Origin: DATFVJ01 sp035517695 | GTDB lineage: Bacteria > Actinomycetota > Actinomycetes > Streptosporangiales > Streptosporangiaceae | Reading direction: 5' to 3' | NCBI GenBank assembly: GCA_035517695.1 | Contig: DATIYI010000082.1 | Span: 1 to 64,000, forward strand | Length of the DNA: 64,000 bases | Shown here: piece after piece, positions 52,390 through 60,990 of the stretch | Layout of the letters: each line of letters opens with the position of its first letter | Numbering within the stretch: position 1 is the stretch's first letter | Notes under the pieces: model-generated | The model's database searches: none | What the model was told of the DNA's origin: nothing | Seen by the model: the letters and a program-made list of their open reading frames with translations, nothing else | Made by a program: the position numbers and the translations under genes

Positions 52390-52463
52390 TGGAGCGGGTG
52401 AGGAGAATCGAACTCCCACTGTCAGCTTGGGAAGCTGATGTTCTGCCATTGAACTACACCCGC
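52390..52463 (-). tRNA. tRNA-Gly (anticodon CCC)
   Basis: The minus strand folds into a full cloverleaf of 71 bases plus an encoded CCA. The acceptor pairs GCGGGTG with CACCCGC, the D-arm is GTTC/GAAC, the anticodon stem TCAGC/GCTGA holds loop TTCCCAA, and the T-arm is GGGAG-TTCGATT-CTCCT. Anticodon CCC reads GGG glycine codons. It lies between the integrase remnant and dcd. Confidence 0.95.
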
Positions 52464-52556
52464 GCGGGCCAGGCAGGTCACCGAGTCTTCGCGCCGACAC
52501 GGCACTGCCGCACTGCCATCGCCCCGACATCGTACCGGAACCGGTAGGTTGCCAGC

Positions 52557-53132
52557 GTGCTGCTCTCCGACCGAGACATCAGAGCGGAGATCGAGTCAGG
52601 ACGGATCAAGCTCGATCCCTTCGCACCGGAACTCGTCCAGCCGTCCAGCGTGGACGTCCGGCTGGATCGTTATTTCCGGGTGTTCGAGAACCACCGGTAT
52701 CCGCACATCGACCCAGCGGTGGAGCAGCCTGACCTGACCCGCCTGGTGGAAACCGCCGACGACGAGCCCTTCGTGCTGCACCCGGGCGAGTTCGTGCTCG
52801 CCTCCACCTACGAGGTTGTCTCGCTGCCGGCGGACCTTGCGGGGCGCCTGGAGGGCAAGTCGAGCCTCGGCAGGCTGGGGCTGCTGACGCACTCGACCGC
52901 GGGGTGGATCGATCCCGGATTCTCCGGCCACGTAACGCTCGAGCTGTCGAATGTCGCGACGCTGCCGATCAAGCTATGGCCAGGCATGAAGATCGGGCAG
53001 CTGTGCCTTTTCCGGTGCAGTTCGCCCGCCGAGCATCCCTACGGCTCAGCCGTTTATGGCTCCCGCTACCAGGACCAGCGCGGCCCGACGCCATCTCGCT
53101 CCTACCTGAACTTCTACCGCTCGAAGGTCTGA
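52557..53132 (+). CDS. dcd: dCTP deaminase
   Basis: Deaminates dCTP to dUTP (and in some actinomycetes also hydrolyses it to dUMP), supplying thymidylate synthesis. It is 191 residues, full length. Motifs are LLSDRDIRAEI, QPSSVDVRLD, the active-site EGKSSLGRLGLLTHSTAGWIDPGFSGH with the ensuing TLELSN glutamate, and HPYGSAVYGSRYQDQRGP at the C-terminus. HSTAGWIDPGF and the C-terminal lid look like the bifunctional Mycobacterium form, but activity cannot be read from that alone. The GTG at 52557 begins the conserved part. Confidence 0.95.
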   Translation: MLLSDRDIRAEIESGRIKLDPFAPELVQPSSVDVRLDRYFRVFENHRYPHIDPAVEQPDLTRLVETADDEPFVLHPGEFVLASTYEVVSLPADLAGRLEGKSSLGRLGLLTHSTAGWIDPGFSGHVTLELSNVATLPIKLWPGMKIGQLCLFRCSSPAEHPYGSAVYGSRYQDQRGPTPSRSYLNFYRSKV

Positions 53133-53279
53133 GCGCCCGGTGGCGGGCAAATGCTAAGCCACCCGACGCACCGCAGGCCACGCACTCTGCCAGCGTGAAC
53201 GTCGACGTCCCGGATGGGTCTGATCATGCCCTCGTGATCGGATCGCGAGGGTGCCGCACATGAGTATGAGAGCCCGCTA

Positions 53280-55562
53280 CTATCCAGATGGACTACTCAG
53301 ATCCGGACCGCTGCCCTTCGGGCCGTCGCCGGTCGCGACATCGCCGACCGGGCTCTCGCCGCTCGCACGCTCACCGTCACCGACCGCACCGTCACCAACC
53401 GCACCGTTGCCCGACACGCCGTGACCATTCGGCCCGCCGACGTCCGGACCGCCGGGCACCTTCACCGAGCGCATCAGCAACTGCGAAACGTCCACCACCT
53501 CGAGCGAGTCCTTCGCCCCGCCCCCGCCCTTCTTCTCGTTGATCGCATCGCCTAGCATGACCAGGCAGAACGGGCACGCTGTGGACACCGTGTCCGGATT
53601 CGTGCTGAGTGCCTCGTCGATCCGCTCGTTGTTGATGCGCTTGCCGATGTTCTCTTCCATCCACATCCGGGCGCCACCCGCACCGCAGCAGAACCCGCGC
53701 TCGCGGCACCTGTGCATCTCCTGCGCCTCAACGCCGGGCACGTTAGCCATGATCTCCCGCGGCGGTGTGTATACCTTGTTGTGCCGACCGAGGTAGCACG
53801 GGTCGTGGTACGTGATCTTCTCCTCGATCGGCGCGGCGGGGACGAGCCGCCCTTCTTTCACCAGGCGAGCCAGCAATTGGGTGTGATGGATCACCTCGTA
53901 CGTCCCGCCAAGTTGCGGATATTCCCTGGCGAGCGAGTTGAAACAGTGCGGGCAGCTCGCGACTATCTTCCGCACCCCCGCCTCGTTGAGCGTCTCGATG
54001 TTCTGCTGAGCGAGCATGGAGAACAGGAATTCGTTGCCCATCCGGCGGGCCGGGTCGCCGGTGCACGCCTCCATCGGCCCCAGCACGGCGAATTTCACCC
54101 CGGCGATGTGGAACAACTCGGCGACCGCCTTGGTGGTCTTCTTGGCCCGGTCCTCCAGCGCTCCTGCGCAGCCGACCCAGAACAGGTACTCGACGTCGTC
54201 GCCGATCTTCCCGTCCACGACCGGCACCTCGAAGTCGAGGCCCTCCATCCATTCGACCCGCGCCATCTCACCGAGGCCCCACGGGTTGCCCTTGTTCTCC
54301 AGGTTCTTCAGCAGCGTCGACGCCTCGGGCGGGAAGCTTGACTCGATGAGTACCTGGTGGCGGCGCATATCCACGATGTGATCGATGTGCTCGATGTCGA
54401 CCGGGCACTGCTCGACGCACGCACCACAGGTCGTGCACGACCAGAGCACGTCCGGGTCGATCACGCCGTGTTCCGCCTCGTTGCCCACCAATGGCCTGGC
54501 CGCCTCGGCCTTGACCGCATCTGGCAACTTCTCCCGCGCCTCGTCGGATCCGGCGAGCAGGTATGGCGCCTTCGCCAGGGCGTGATCCCGCAGGTCGAGC
54601 ATCACCATCTTCGGCGAAAGGGGCTTGCCCGTGTTCCAGGCCGGACACTGCGACTGGCATCGCCCGCACTCGGTGCAGGTGCCCATGTCGAGCAGGCCCT
54701 TCCAGGTGAAGTCCTCGATCTTCCCGCGACCGAACACATCGGTGTCCGGATCCGCTTCCTCGAAGTCCAGCACCTTGCCGTTGCTGCGCATCGGCTCGAG
54801 CGGGCCCAGCCCGTCAGGCCGCCGGGCGAAAAGCACGTTCAACGGCGCCACGAAGATATGCAGGTGCTTGGAGCGAACAACGATGACAAGGAAGACGAGC
54901 ATGACAGCGATATGCAGCAGCAACCCGATGGTCTCGAGGTCGCTATTCACTCCAACGCCCAGCGGGTGCAGCACATACGCGCTCGCGTGCGACATGAACG
55001 CCCAGTCGTCGAACGGGAAGTTGCCCGCGTTGACCGAGGCGCCGCGGAACCAGAACATCGTCAAGATCACGAGAAAGATCATGAACAGGATCAGCCAGGC
55101 CCCACTGAGGTGCGAGCCGGTAAACCGTGATTTACGGCCGAGCCGCTCGGGCGAATCAACGATCCGGATGACCGCGAAGACGATGATCCCCACAAGGACG
55201 GCGAGGGCGAAGAAGTCCTGCAGGAAGCCGAGCACCGGCGAGGTGCCGATGCCGGGAATCGCGAAATTCTTGCTGAACAGCGCGCCGTACGCCTCGATGT
55301 ACACGGTGAGGAGTACCAGGAAGCCCCAGAACACGAAGAAATGCGCGAGTCCGGGGACCGTCCATTTCAGCAGCTTGCGCTGGCCGAGTACCTCGGTGAC
55401 CTCGACTTCGGTGTCGCGCCCTGGGTGCCGCCGGGCAGCGGCAAGGCGCTCGGGCGCCGGCTGGCCGCTGTTGGCGAGGCGGTACAGCCACCACACCCGA
55501 TAGCCCGCGAGTGCGAGCGCGATCGCGGTCATGGTCAGGCCGATGACGATTCGCAGAGTCAC
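53280..55562 (-). CDS. membrane Fe-S oxidoreductase (heterodisulfide-reductase-like, CCG domains)
   Basis: A 760-residue protein with four or five transmembrane helices in the first 235 residues, like a cytochrome b / NarI-type membrane arm. Two [4Fe-4S] ferredoxin motifs follow: CTECGRCQSQCP from residue 296 and CTTCGACVEQCP from 376. Two cysteine-rich CCG domains then end in CPHCFNSL and CCGAGGARMW/CPFCLVML. This matches the actinomycete iron-sulfur-binding reductase group (Rv0338c-like). It probably passes electrons between the membrane and a soluble partner; donors are unknown. The last 60 residues are Gly/Asp-rich and variable. The GTG at 55562 follows TGGAGG. Confidence 0.9.
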   Translation of the reverse strand: MTLRIVIGLTMTAIALALAGYRVWWLYRLANSGQPAPERLAAARRHPGRDTEVEVTEVLGQRKLLKWTVPGLAHFFVFWGFLVLLTVYIEAYGALFSKNFAIPGIGTSPVLGFLQDFFALAVLVGIIVFAVIRIVDSPERLGRKSRFTGSHLSGAWLILFMIFLVILTMFWFRGASVNAGNFPFDDWAFMSHASAYVLHPLGVGVNSDLETIGLLLHIAVMLVFLVIVVRSKHLHIFVAPLNVLFARRPDGLGPLEPMRSNGKVLDFEEADPDTDVFGRGKIEDFTWKGLLDMGTCTECGRCQSQCPAWNTGKPLSPKMVMLDLRDHALAKAPYLLAGSDEAREKLPDAVKAEAARPLVGNEAEHGVIDPDVLWSCTTCGACVEQCPVDIEHIDHIVDMRRHQVLIESSFPPEASTLLKNLENKGNPWGLGEMARVEWMEGLDFEVPVVDGKIGDDVEYLFWVGCAGALEDRAKKTTKAVAELFHIAGVKFAVLGPMEACTGDPARRMGNEFLFSMLAQQNIETLNEAGVRKIVASCPHCFNSLAREYPQLGGTYEVIHHTQLLARLVKEGRLVPAAPIEEKITYHDPCYLGRHNKVYTPPREIMANVPGVEAQEMHRCRERGFCCGAGGARMWMEENIGKRINNERIDEALSTNPDTVSTACPFCLVMLGDAINEKKGGGGAKDSLEVVDVSQLLMRSVKVPGGPDVGGPNGHGVSGNGAVGDGAVGDGERASGESPVGDVATGDGPKGSGPDLSSPSG

Positions 55563-55878
55563 AAGGGCCTCCAGTACGGCGTAGGGCGCCAGCGTTATCC
55601 GCTGGCCTGCGCTCCCATGATCTTCTTGCGGGCGTGCGCCGACCCGCCAGGGCGGAAAAACTACCGGGCAGTAACTTTGGGTCGCCTCACGAGGCCCGTG
55701 TGACCCCGCAGATGCGACGCGACAAGCAAGACGTCACAGCCAGAACACCACAGGCGAGGCAGCCAAGGCCACGGACCAAAGACCCACAGATAACACGGAC
55801 GAAAGGCCCGCAGCTAACACGTACGCGGATTAAGGAGCCACGGCGACGGAACGCCCATCCGGGCCCGGGCTAGCTAAC
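55563..55878. other. upstream region of the Fe-S oxidoreductase
   Basis: About 315 bases with no recognised gene. Two imperfect repeats of the form gacnnaaagncccncagntaacacg lie near 55785-55835. The promoter of the oxidoreductase should be here. Confidence 0.4.
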
Positions 55879-56590
55879 TTATCCTGAACGGCTGCCGCTA
55901 GCTCGCACCCGAGCTGATGATGGCACCATCGGCAGCGGGCGGGCGGCCACGCTGGCTGCGGCGAGCCCTGGCAGGCACCGTGAGACGCGCGCAGAGCCGG
56001 ACCGCGATATCGCTGATCTGCTAGGACTGGATGTGCCGGAAGCAGGTCCGGAGAATGGCAGCGGGGTCGAAACGAGGGTGCCCATTTCGACGAGCCAGGC
56101 CCTGATGACCTTCGCAGGACGAGCAGGGCGGCTGGGGGGCCACCGCGGCGATCAGCCACCGCCTGCCGATCGCGGCAAGGCCGGCACCAGCAAGCAAGGC
56201 GACCGCGGGGAGGCAGCACACGAGGTAACGGGCAAGTAGGCGGGCTCGACCCTGGACACGGTGAACAGGATCGCCGGTGGCAGGATCAGCCAGGGCGCGC
56301 TCAGCCAGGTCAGCAGCGGGCCGGGCTGCTGCGCGCGGCCGAGACTGCTACCGCACAGCCCCCGAGCACGCTCAGCGCGATAATGACGAGTGGCGCCGCC
56401 CCGCCCGCCAGCCCGATGGCAAGCAGGCAAGCCAGCGCCCGCCCGGCTCGGTGATCGCCCTAACCAGCAGGTAGCTCGCCAGCACCGCTGCGGCCGTGAC
56501 GAGTGCGTACGACCGCGCCTCCCGGCCATGCCTGCTCACGACGTGGGCGAAGACCCGCCGGTAATACTCTGCGTAGACGCCAGCGAAGCG
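55879..56590 (-). pseudogene. decayed membrane glycosyltransferase (GT39/mannosyltransferase-like)
   Basis: Pieces from different frames, in order, resemble the C-terminal half of actinomycete membrane mannosyltransferases. They are SYALVTAAAVLASYLLVRAI, then GPLLTWLSAPWLILPPAILF and SRVEPAYLP, then CCLPAVALLAGAGLAAIGRRW, then a worn luminal tail. At least three shifts separate them and no start remains. The hydrophobic periodicity and the RVEPAYLPRY-like loop support the call, but the family is less certain than the fact of decay. Confidence 0.55.
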
Positions 56591-56650
56591 CTTCTCCCTA
56601 ACTGCTGGCCGTTACCTGCTAGTCGGCGGAATTTTGGCCCACGGGCCAGG

Positions 56651-56671
56651 GTTGAGCCGGGTAGACTCAAC
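56651..56671. promoter_or_regulatory. HAIR operator 1 (HspR site)
   Basis: GTTGAGC-N7-ACTCAAC matches the HspR consensus CTTGAGT-N7-ACTCAAG at 12 of 14 positions. It lies just upstream of the -35 element of dnaK. Confidence 0.8.
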
Positions 56672-56675
56672 TGAT

Positions 56676-56704
56676 TTGACACCTTGATGGTGGCGCGGCA
56701 ATCT
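56676..56704 (+). promoter_or_regulatory. candidate dnaK promoter
   Basis: TTGACA at 56676-56681 and CAATCT at 56699-56704 are 17 bases apart. The -10 is poor but keeps the key A and T. The pair is bracketed by two HAIR operators, as expected for repression by HspR. Confidence 0.6.
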
Positions 56705-56723
56705 TGAGGCCGAGCTACTCAAC
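56703..56723. promoter_or_regulatory. HAIR operator 2 (HspR site)
   Basis: CTTGAGG-N7-ACTCAAC matches the HspR consensus at 12 of 14 positions. It overlaps the -10 and start region and lies 52 bases from the first site, about five helical turns. Confidence 0.85.
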
Positions 56724-56753
56724 TTCAACAAACGATCAAGATAAGGACTGCTC

Positions 56754-58622
56754 ATGGCACGTGCGGTAGGGATTGACCTGGGGACGACCAACTCCGTCGT
56801 CGCGGTCCTCGAAGGCGGCGAGCCCACGGTCATCGCCAACGCGGAGGGGTCACGGACCACGCCGTCCGTGGTGGCCTTCGCCAAGAACCAGGAAGTACTC
56901 GTCGGCGAGGTCGCCAAGCGTCAGGCCGTCACCAATGTGGACAGGACCATCCGCTCGGTCAAGCGCCACATGGGCACCAACTGGTCCGTAAAGATCGACG
57001 ACAAGACCTTCAGCGCCCAGCAGATCAGCGCGTTCATCCTGCAGAAGCTAAAGAGGGACGCGGAGTCCTACCTCGGTGAGAAGATCACCGACGCGGTGAT
57101 CACGGTGCCAGCGTACTTCAATGACGCCCAGCGCCAGGCCACCAAGGAGGCCGGGCAGATCGCGGGCTTCAACGTGCTGCGGATCATCAACGAGCCGACG
57201 TCGGCGGCGCTCGCGTACCACCTGGACAAGGAGAGCGAGGCCACCATCCTCGTCTTCGACCTTGGCGGGGGTACCTTCGACGTCTCCCTGCTCGAGGTGG
57301 GTGAGGGCGTCGTTGAGGTCAAGGCCACCAGTGGTGACAACCACCTGGGCGGCGACGACTGGGACCAGCGCGTCGTGGACTGGCTGGTCAGCGACTTCAA
57401 GAACGGCCACGGCATCGACCTGTCCAAGGACAAGATGGCGCTGCAGCGGCTGCGTGAGGTCGCGGAGAAGGCGAAGATCGAGCTGTCAAGCTCGACCGAG
57501 TCGCAGATCAACCTGCCCTACATCACCGCCTCGGCTGAAGGCCCGCTGCACCTCGACGCCAAGCTGACCCGCGCCGAGTTCCAGCGGATGACATCCGAGC
57601 TGCTCGACCGGTGCAAGGGCCCCTTCCAGCAGGTCATCAAGGACGCCGGGGTCAAGCTCAGCGACATCCACCACGTGGTACTTGTCGGCGGCTCCACCCG
57701 GATGCCCGCGGTCGTGAACCTGGTCAAGGAACTGACCGGGGGCAAGGAGCCGAACAAGGGCGTCAACCCGGACGAGGTTGTAGCGGTGGGCGCGTGCCTG
57801 CAGGCCGGCGTGCTCAAGGGCGAGGTCAAGGACGTTCTGCTGCTTGATGTGACACCGCTGTCGCTTGGTATCGAGACCAAGGGCGGCATCTTCACCAAGC
57901 TCATCGAGCGCAATACGACCATCCCGACCAAGCGGTCGGAGATCTTCACGACAGCCGATGACAACCAGCCCTCAGTGCAGATCCAGGTATTCCAGGGTGA
58001 GCGTGAGATTGCCCAGTACAACAAGAAGCTCGGCATGTTCGAGCTGACTGGCATCGCACCGGCGCCGCGTGGCGTGCCGCAGATCGAGGTCGCCTTCGAC
58101 ATCGACGCCAACGGCATCGTGAACGTGACTGCGAAGGACCTCGGCACGGGCAAGGAACAGTCGGTGACCATCTCCGGCGGCTCGGCACTGCCCAAGGACG
58201 ACATCCAGCGGATGATGGCCGAGGCGGAGAAGTTCGCCGAGGAGGACCGCCAGCGGCGCGAGGAAGCGGAGACCCGCAACCAGGGAGATTCGCTCGCCTA
58301 CACCACGGAGAAGTTCCTCGCCGAGAACGCGGAGAAGATCCCCGAGGACATCAAGTCGGAGGTCGAGGCCGCGGTCAAGGAGCTCAAGGAAGCCCTCGAG
58401 GGTAGCGACATCGAGGCGATCAAGACGGCGTCTGAGAAGACCGCCCAGGTGAGCCAGAAGATGGGCACAGCGATCTACGCACAGTCACAGAGCGCGCATG
58501 AGAGCGCCAGGCCGGCCGGTGACGGCAGCCAGGAAGCGCCGGGCGCTGGTAGTGACGACGAGGTCGTCGACGCCGAGATCGTGGACGAGGGCAAAGACAA
58601 GCGAGACTCAGGGGCTGCCTGA
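56754..58622 (+). CDS. dnaK: Hsp70 chaperone DnaK
   Basis: ATP-driven chaperone that folds nascent and damaged proteins with DnaJ and GrpE. It is 622 residues. The phosphate-1 loop is GIDLGTTNS at the start, the phosphate-2 loop is FDLGGGTFDVS near residue 170, and the adenosine motif is LVGGSTRMP near 310. The linker VLLLDVTPLS leads into the substrate domain. The tail ends in the actinobacterial DDEVVDAEIVDE. The ATG at 56754 follows AAGGA. Its stop overlaps the grpE start (TGATG). It is the first gene of the heat-shock operon and is under the HAIR sites. Confidence 0.98.
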   Translation: MARAVGIDLGTTNSVVAVLEGGEPTVIANAEGSRTTPSVVAFAKNQEVLVGEVAKRQAVTNVDRTIRSVKRHMGTNWSVKIDDKTFSAQQISAFILQKLKRDAESYLGEKITDAVITVPAYFNDAQRQATKEAGQIAGFNVLRIINEPTSAALAYHLDKESEATILVFDLGGGTFDVSLLEVGEGVVEVKATSGDNHLGGDDWDQRVVDWLVSDFKNGHGIDLSKDKMALQRLREVAEKAKIELSSSTESQINLPYITASAEGPLHLDAKLTRAEFQRMTSELLDRCKGPFQQVIKDAGVKLSDIHHVVLVGGSTRMPAVVNLVKELTGGKEPNKGVNPDEVVAVGACLQAGVLKGEVKDVLLLDVTPLSLGIETKGGIFTKLIERNTTIPTKRSEIFTTADDNQPSVQIQVFQGEREIAQYNKKLGMFELTGIAPAPRGVPQIEVAFDIDANGIVNVTAKDLGTGKEQSVTISGGSALPKDDIQRMMAEAEKFAEEDRQRREEAETRNQGDSLAYTTEKFLAENAEKIPEDIKSEVEAAVKELKEALEGSDIEAIKTASEKTAQVSQKMGTAIYAQSQSAHESARPAGDGSQEAPGAGSDDEVVDAEIVDEGKDKRDSGAA

Positions 58623-59329
58623 TGACGTCACCTGACGAGACCGATGCGCGGCCGGTCATCCGTGACCGGCGGCGTATCGACCCAGTGACCGGGAAGGTGC
58701 GCGAGCCCGCGCAGCAGAATCGCCCGGACGAAGCGGCGCCAGGCCGCGACAAGGGCGAGCATGTACCGCGGCATGCCGCTACCGGAGATGAGGCCACCGG
58801 TGCGGCCGCCGCGGCGCAACTCGCCGCCCAGCTCGCCGAGCGCACTGTCGACCTGCAGCGCGTGCAGGCGGAGTACGCGAACTACCGCAAGCGGGTGGAG
58901 CGGGACAGGGTTGCCGTCCGTGAGCAGGCCCTGGCCAACGTGCTCACCGAATTGCTGCCAATCTTGGACAACATCGGCCGGGCCAGGGAGCACGGTGAGC
59001 TGGCAGGCGGTTTCAAGTCGGTGGCCGAGTCCATCGAGGCGGCTGCGGGAAAGCTCGGCCTCTCGCGGTACGGCGAGCGGGGCGAGCCGTTCGACCCGAA
59101 CGTGCACGAGGCGTTGATGCACTCGTTCTCCGATGAGGTGAGCGAGCCGACGTGCGTGCAGATCCTTCAGCCTGGCTACAAGGTGGGTGAGCGGATCCTG
59201 CGCCCGTCGCGGGTGGCGGTCGCCGAACCTGGCGGGGACTACGACGGCGGCGAGCCGGGCGGCCTCGCGAGTGAGCGCCCCCGGCCCCCGCAGCTAGAGC
59301 CGGAGACGCCGCAGGATCGCGGTAGCTGA
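58622..59329 (+). CDS. grpE: nucleotide exchange factor GrpE
   Basis: Releases ADP from DnaK. It is 235 residues. The first 60 are charged and disordered, then a long coiled-coil helix (LAERTVDLQRVQAEYANYRKRVERD) leads to the beta domain (VADQ-like region FDPNVHEALMHSFSDEV and LQPGYKVGERILRPSRVAV). The ATG at 58622 shares a base with the dnaK stop, indicating coupled translation. The final 30 residues (DYDGGEPGG onward) are lineage-specific. Confidence 0.96.
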   Translation: MTSPDETDARPVIRDRRRIDPVTGKVREPAQQNRPDEAAPGRDKGEHVPRHAATGDEATGAAAAAQLAAQLAERTVDLQRVQAEYANYRKRVERDRVAVREQALANVLTELLPILDNIGRAREHGELAGGFKSVAESIEAAAGKLGLSRYGERGEPFDPNVHEALMHSFSDEVSEPTCVQILQPGYKVGERILRPSRVAVAEPGGDYDGGEPGGLASERPRPPQLEPETPQDRGS

Positions 59330-59354
59330 TGCCGCGGGAAACGGATAGCAAGAG

Positions 59355-60515
59355 GTGAGCACGAAGGACTATCTCGAGAAGGACTATTACAAGGTCCTCG
59401 GCGTCGCGAAGACTGCCAGCGCTGACGAGATCAAGCAGGCCTACAGGAAGCTGGCGCGCAAGTACCACCCGGACGCGAACAAGGGCGAGGGCAAGTCAGA
59501 GGAACGGTTCAAGGAGATCTCCGAGGCGTACAACACACTGTCCGATGAGAAGCGCCGCAAGGAGTACGACGAGGCAAGGACACTGTTCGGGGCGGATCGC
59601 TTCCGCGTCGGCACGCCGGGCGGCGGGCCAGGTGGCGGTGGTTTCAACTTCGACCTCGGTGACCTGTTCGGGTCATCGGGGACCGGCGGGCGCCTTGGTG
59701 ACCTGCTCGGCGGCATGTTCGGCGGCCGGGGTGGCACCCAGCAGCATAGGCCGCGCCGGGGCACCGACGTGGAGACGGAGGCCACGCTCTCGTTCAGCGA
59801 CGCGGTCGACGGCGTCACGGTCCCGCTGCGGCTGACCGGAGAAGGCGCGTGCCCGACGTGCCACGGCACCGGGGCCAAGTCGGGCACCGTTCCCAGGGTC
59901 TGCCCGTCGTGCGAGGGATCCGGCCAAGCCAGCAAGAATCTCGGCGGCTTCGGCATCTCCGAGCCTTGCAAGGAGTGCCGCGGCCGCGGCCTCATCGTCG
60001 ATGACCCGTGCCCGTCGTGTTCGGGCAGCGGCCGGGCCATGAGCACCCGCACTATCCAGGCGCGCATCCCCGCAGGCGTTAAGGATGGCCAGCGGATCCG
60101 GCTGAAGGCCAAGGGCGCGCCGGGCGAGCGCGGCGGCCCCGCCGGCGACCTGTACGTTCACGTCCACGTGAAGCCTCATCCGATCTTCGGCAGGTCCGGT
60201 GACAACCTGACCATCTCGGTACCCGTCACGTTCCCGGAGGCGGTCCTGGGTGCCGAGATCAAGGTGCCGACACACCGGGGCATTCCCGTGACCCTGCGCA
60301 TCCCGCCGGGCACGCCGAACGGGCGCACTCTCCGGGTGCGCGGCCGTGGCACCCGCCGCAGCGACGGGACGACCGGTGACCTGCTTGTCACGGTGGAGGT
60401 GGCCGTACCGCAGAACGTCAACGGCAAGGCTGCCGAGGCACTCGAGCGGTTCGAGAAGGCCCTTGGCGGCCACAACCCCAGGGATGAGCTGCTGCAGCGG
60501 GCGCGCGGGAGCTGA
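59355..60515 (+). CDS. dnaJ: co-chaperone DnaJ
   Basis: Hsp40 that stimulates DnaK ATPase. It is 386 residues, type I. The J domain occupies residues 1-78 with the HPD tripeptide in ARKYHPDAN. A Gly/Phe-rich region follows. Four zinc repeats are present (CPTCHGTG, CPSCEGSG, CKECRGRG, CPSCSGSG). The C-terminal peptide-binding domains end the protein. The GTG at 59355 lies 25 bases after grpE; the ribosome site is weak. It is co-transcribed with hspR, which starts one base after its stop. Confidence 0.97.
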   Translation: MSTKDYLEKDYYKVLGVAKTASADEIKQAYRKLARKYHPDANKGEGKSEERFKEISEAYNTLSDEKRRKEYDEARTLFGADRFRVGTPGGGPGGGGFNFDLGDLFGSSGTGGRLGDLLGGMFGGRGGTQQHRPRRGTDVETEATLSFSDAVDGVTVPLRLTGEGACPTCHGTGAKSGTVPRVCPSCEGSGQASKNLGGFGISEPCKECRGRGLIVDDPCPSCSGSGRAMSTRTIQARIPAGVKDGQRIRLKAKGAPGERGGPAGDLYVHVHVKPHPIFGRSGDNLTISVPVTFPEAVLGAEIKVPTHRGIPVTLRIPPGTPNGRTLRVRGRGTRRSDGTTGDLLVTVEVAVPQNVNGKAAEALERFEKALGGHNPRDELLQRARGS

Positions 60516-60516
60516 G

Positions 60517-60990
60517 ATGGCGTTCAGCGACCCGTTCGGCCTGTCCGATGACACGCCCGTCTATGTCATCTCGGTGGCCGCGCAGCTGTCCGGGCTGCAT
60601 CCGCAGACCCTGCGCAGCTACGACCGTCTCGGGCTGGTGTCGCCGGGCCGGGCGGCCGGACGGGGCCGCCGCTATTCGATGCGGGACATCCTCTTGCTGC
60701 GCGAAGTTCAACGGCTTTCGCAGGAAGAGGGCGTGAACCTGTCCGGCATCAAGCGGATTCTCGAACTGGAGAACGAGCTCACGGAGGTCCGGCTGCTTGC
60801 TGCGGAAATGCGCGCGGAAATCGCCCAGCTACGCGCGGAGCTCGAATCCACCCGCGCCGTGGCCGCCCGGCTCGCCGGGCTGCGCCGGGCCACGAAGGAA
60901 GGGGCTGAGCTTGTGCCGGTCCGCCGGACGGGCGCCGCGGGCCGCCCACAGGCGTGGCCGCCACCGACAACTGAATCAGGAAAAACGTGA
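60517..60990 (+). CDS. hspR: HspR, heat-shock repressor (MerR family)
   Basis: Represses the dnaK operon by binding HAIR sites, with DnaK as co-repressor in known systems. It is 157 residues. The MerR DNA-binding head is YVISVAAQLSGLHPQTLRSYDRLGL, then RYSMRDILLLREVQRLS, then a coiled-coil (NELTEVRLLAAEMRAEIAQLRAELE). The ATG at 60517 lies one base after the dnaJ stop with GGGAGC as site. Its stop overlaps the clpB start. Both HAIR sites upstream of dnaK are its expected targets, giving autoregulation. Confidence 0.95.
   Translation: MAFSDPFGLSDDTPVYVISVAAQLSGLHPQTLRSYDRLGLVSPGRAAGRGRRYSMRDILLLREVQRLSQEEGVNLSGIKRILELENELTEVRLLAAEMRAEIAQLRAELESTRAVAARLAGLRRATKEGAELVPVRRTGAAGRPQAWPPPTTESGKT

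Larger units (their letters stand above)
48002..52433. mobile_element. remnant of an element integrated at tRNA-Gly(CCC)
   Basis: Direct repeats of the tRNA 3' half bound the segment. A tyrosine-integrase C-terminus lies next to the tRNA end, where integrases of such elements normally sit. Inside are a lipoprotein hydrolase, a dienelactone hydrolase and an IS5-like transposase fragment. The integrase is truncated and the repeats have diverged, so the element is old and immobile. The boundaries rest on the repeat; an alternative is a chance tRNA duplicate. Confidence 0.65.

Noticed and set aside
55634..55873. 80-codon basic ORF upstream of the Fe-S oxidoreductase
   Set aside because: Thr/Lys/Arg/Pro-rich translation of an intergenic repeat region, without ribosome site or homology signal.
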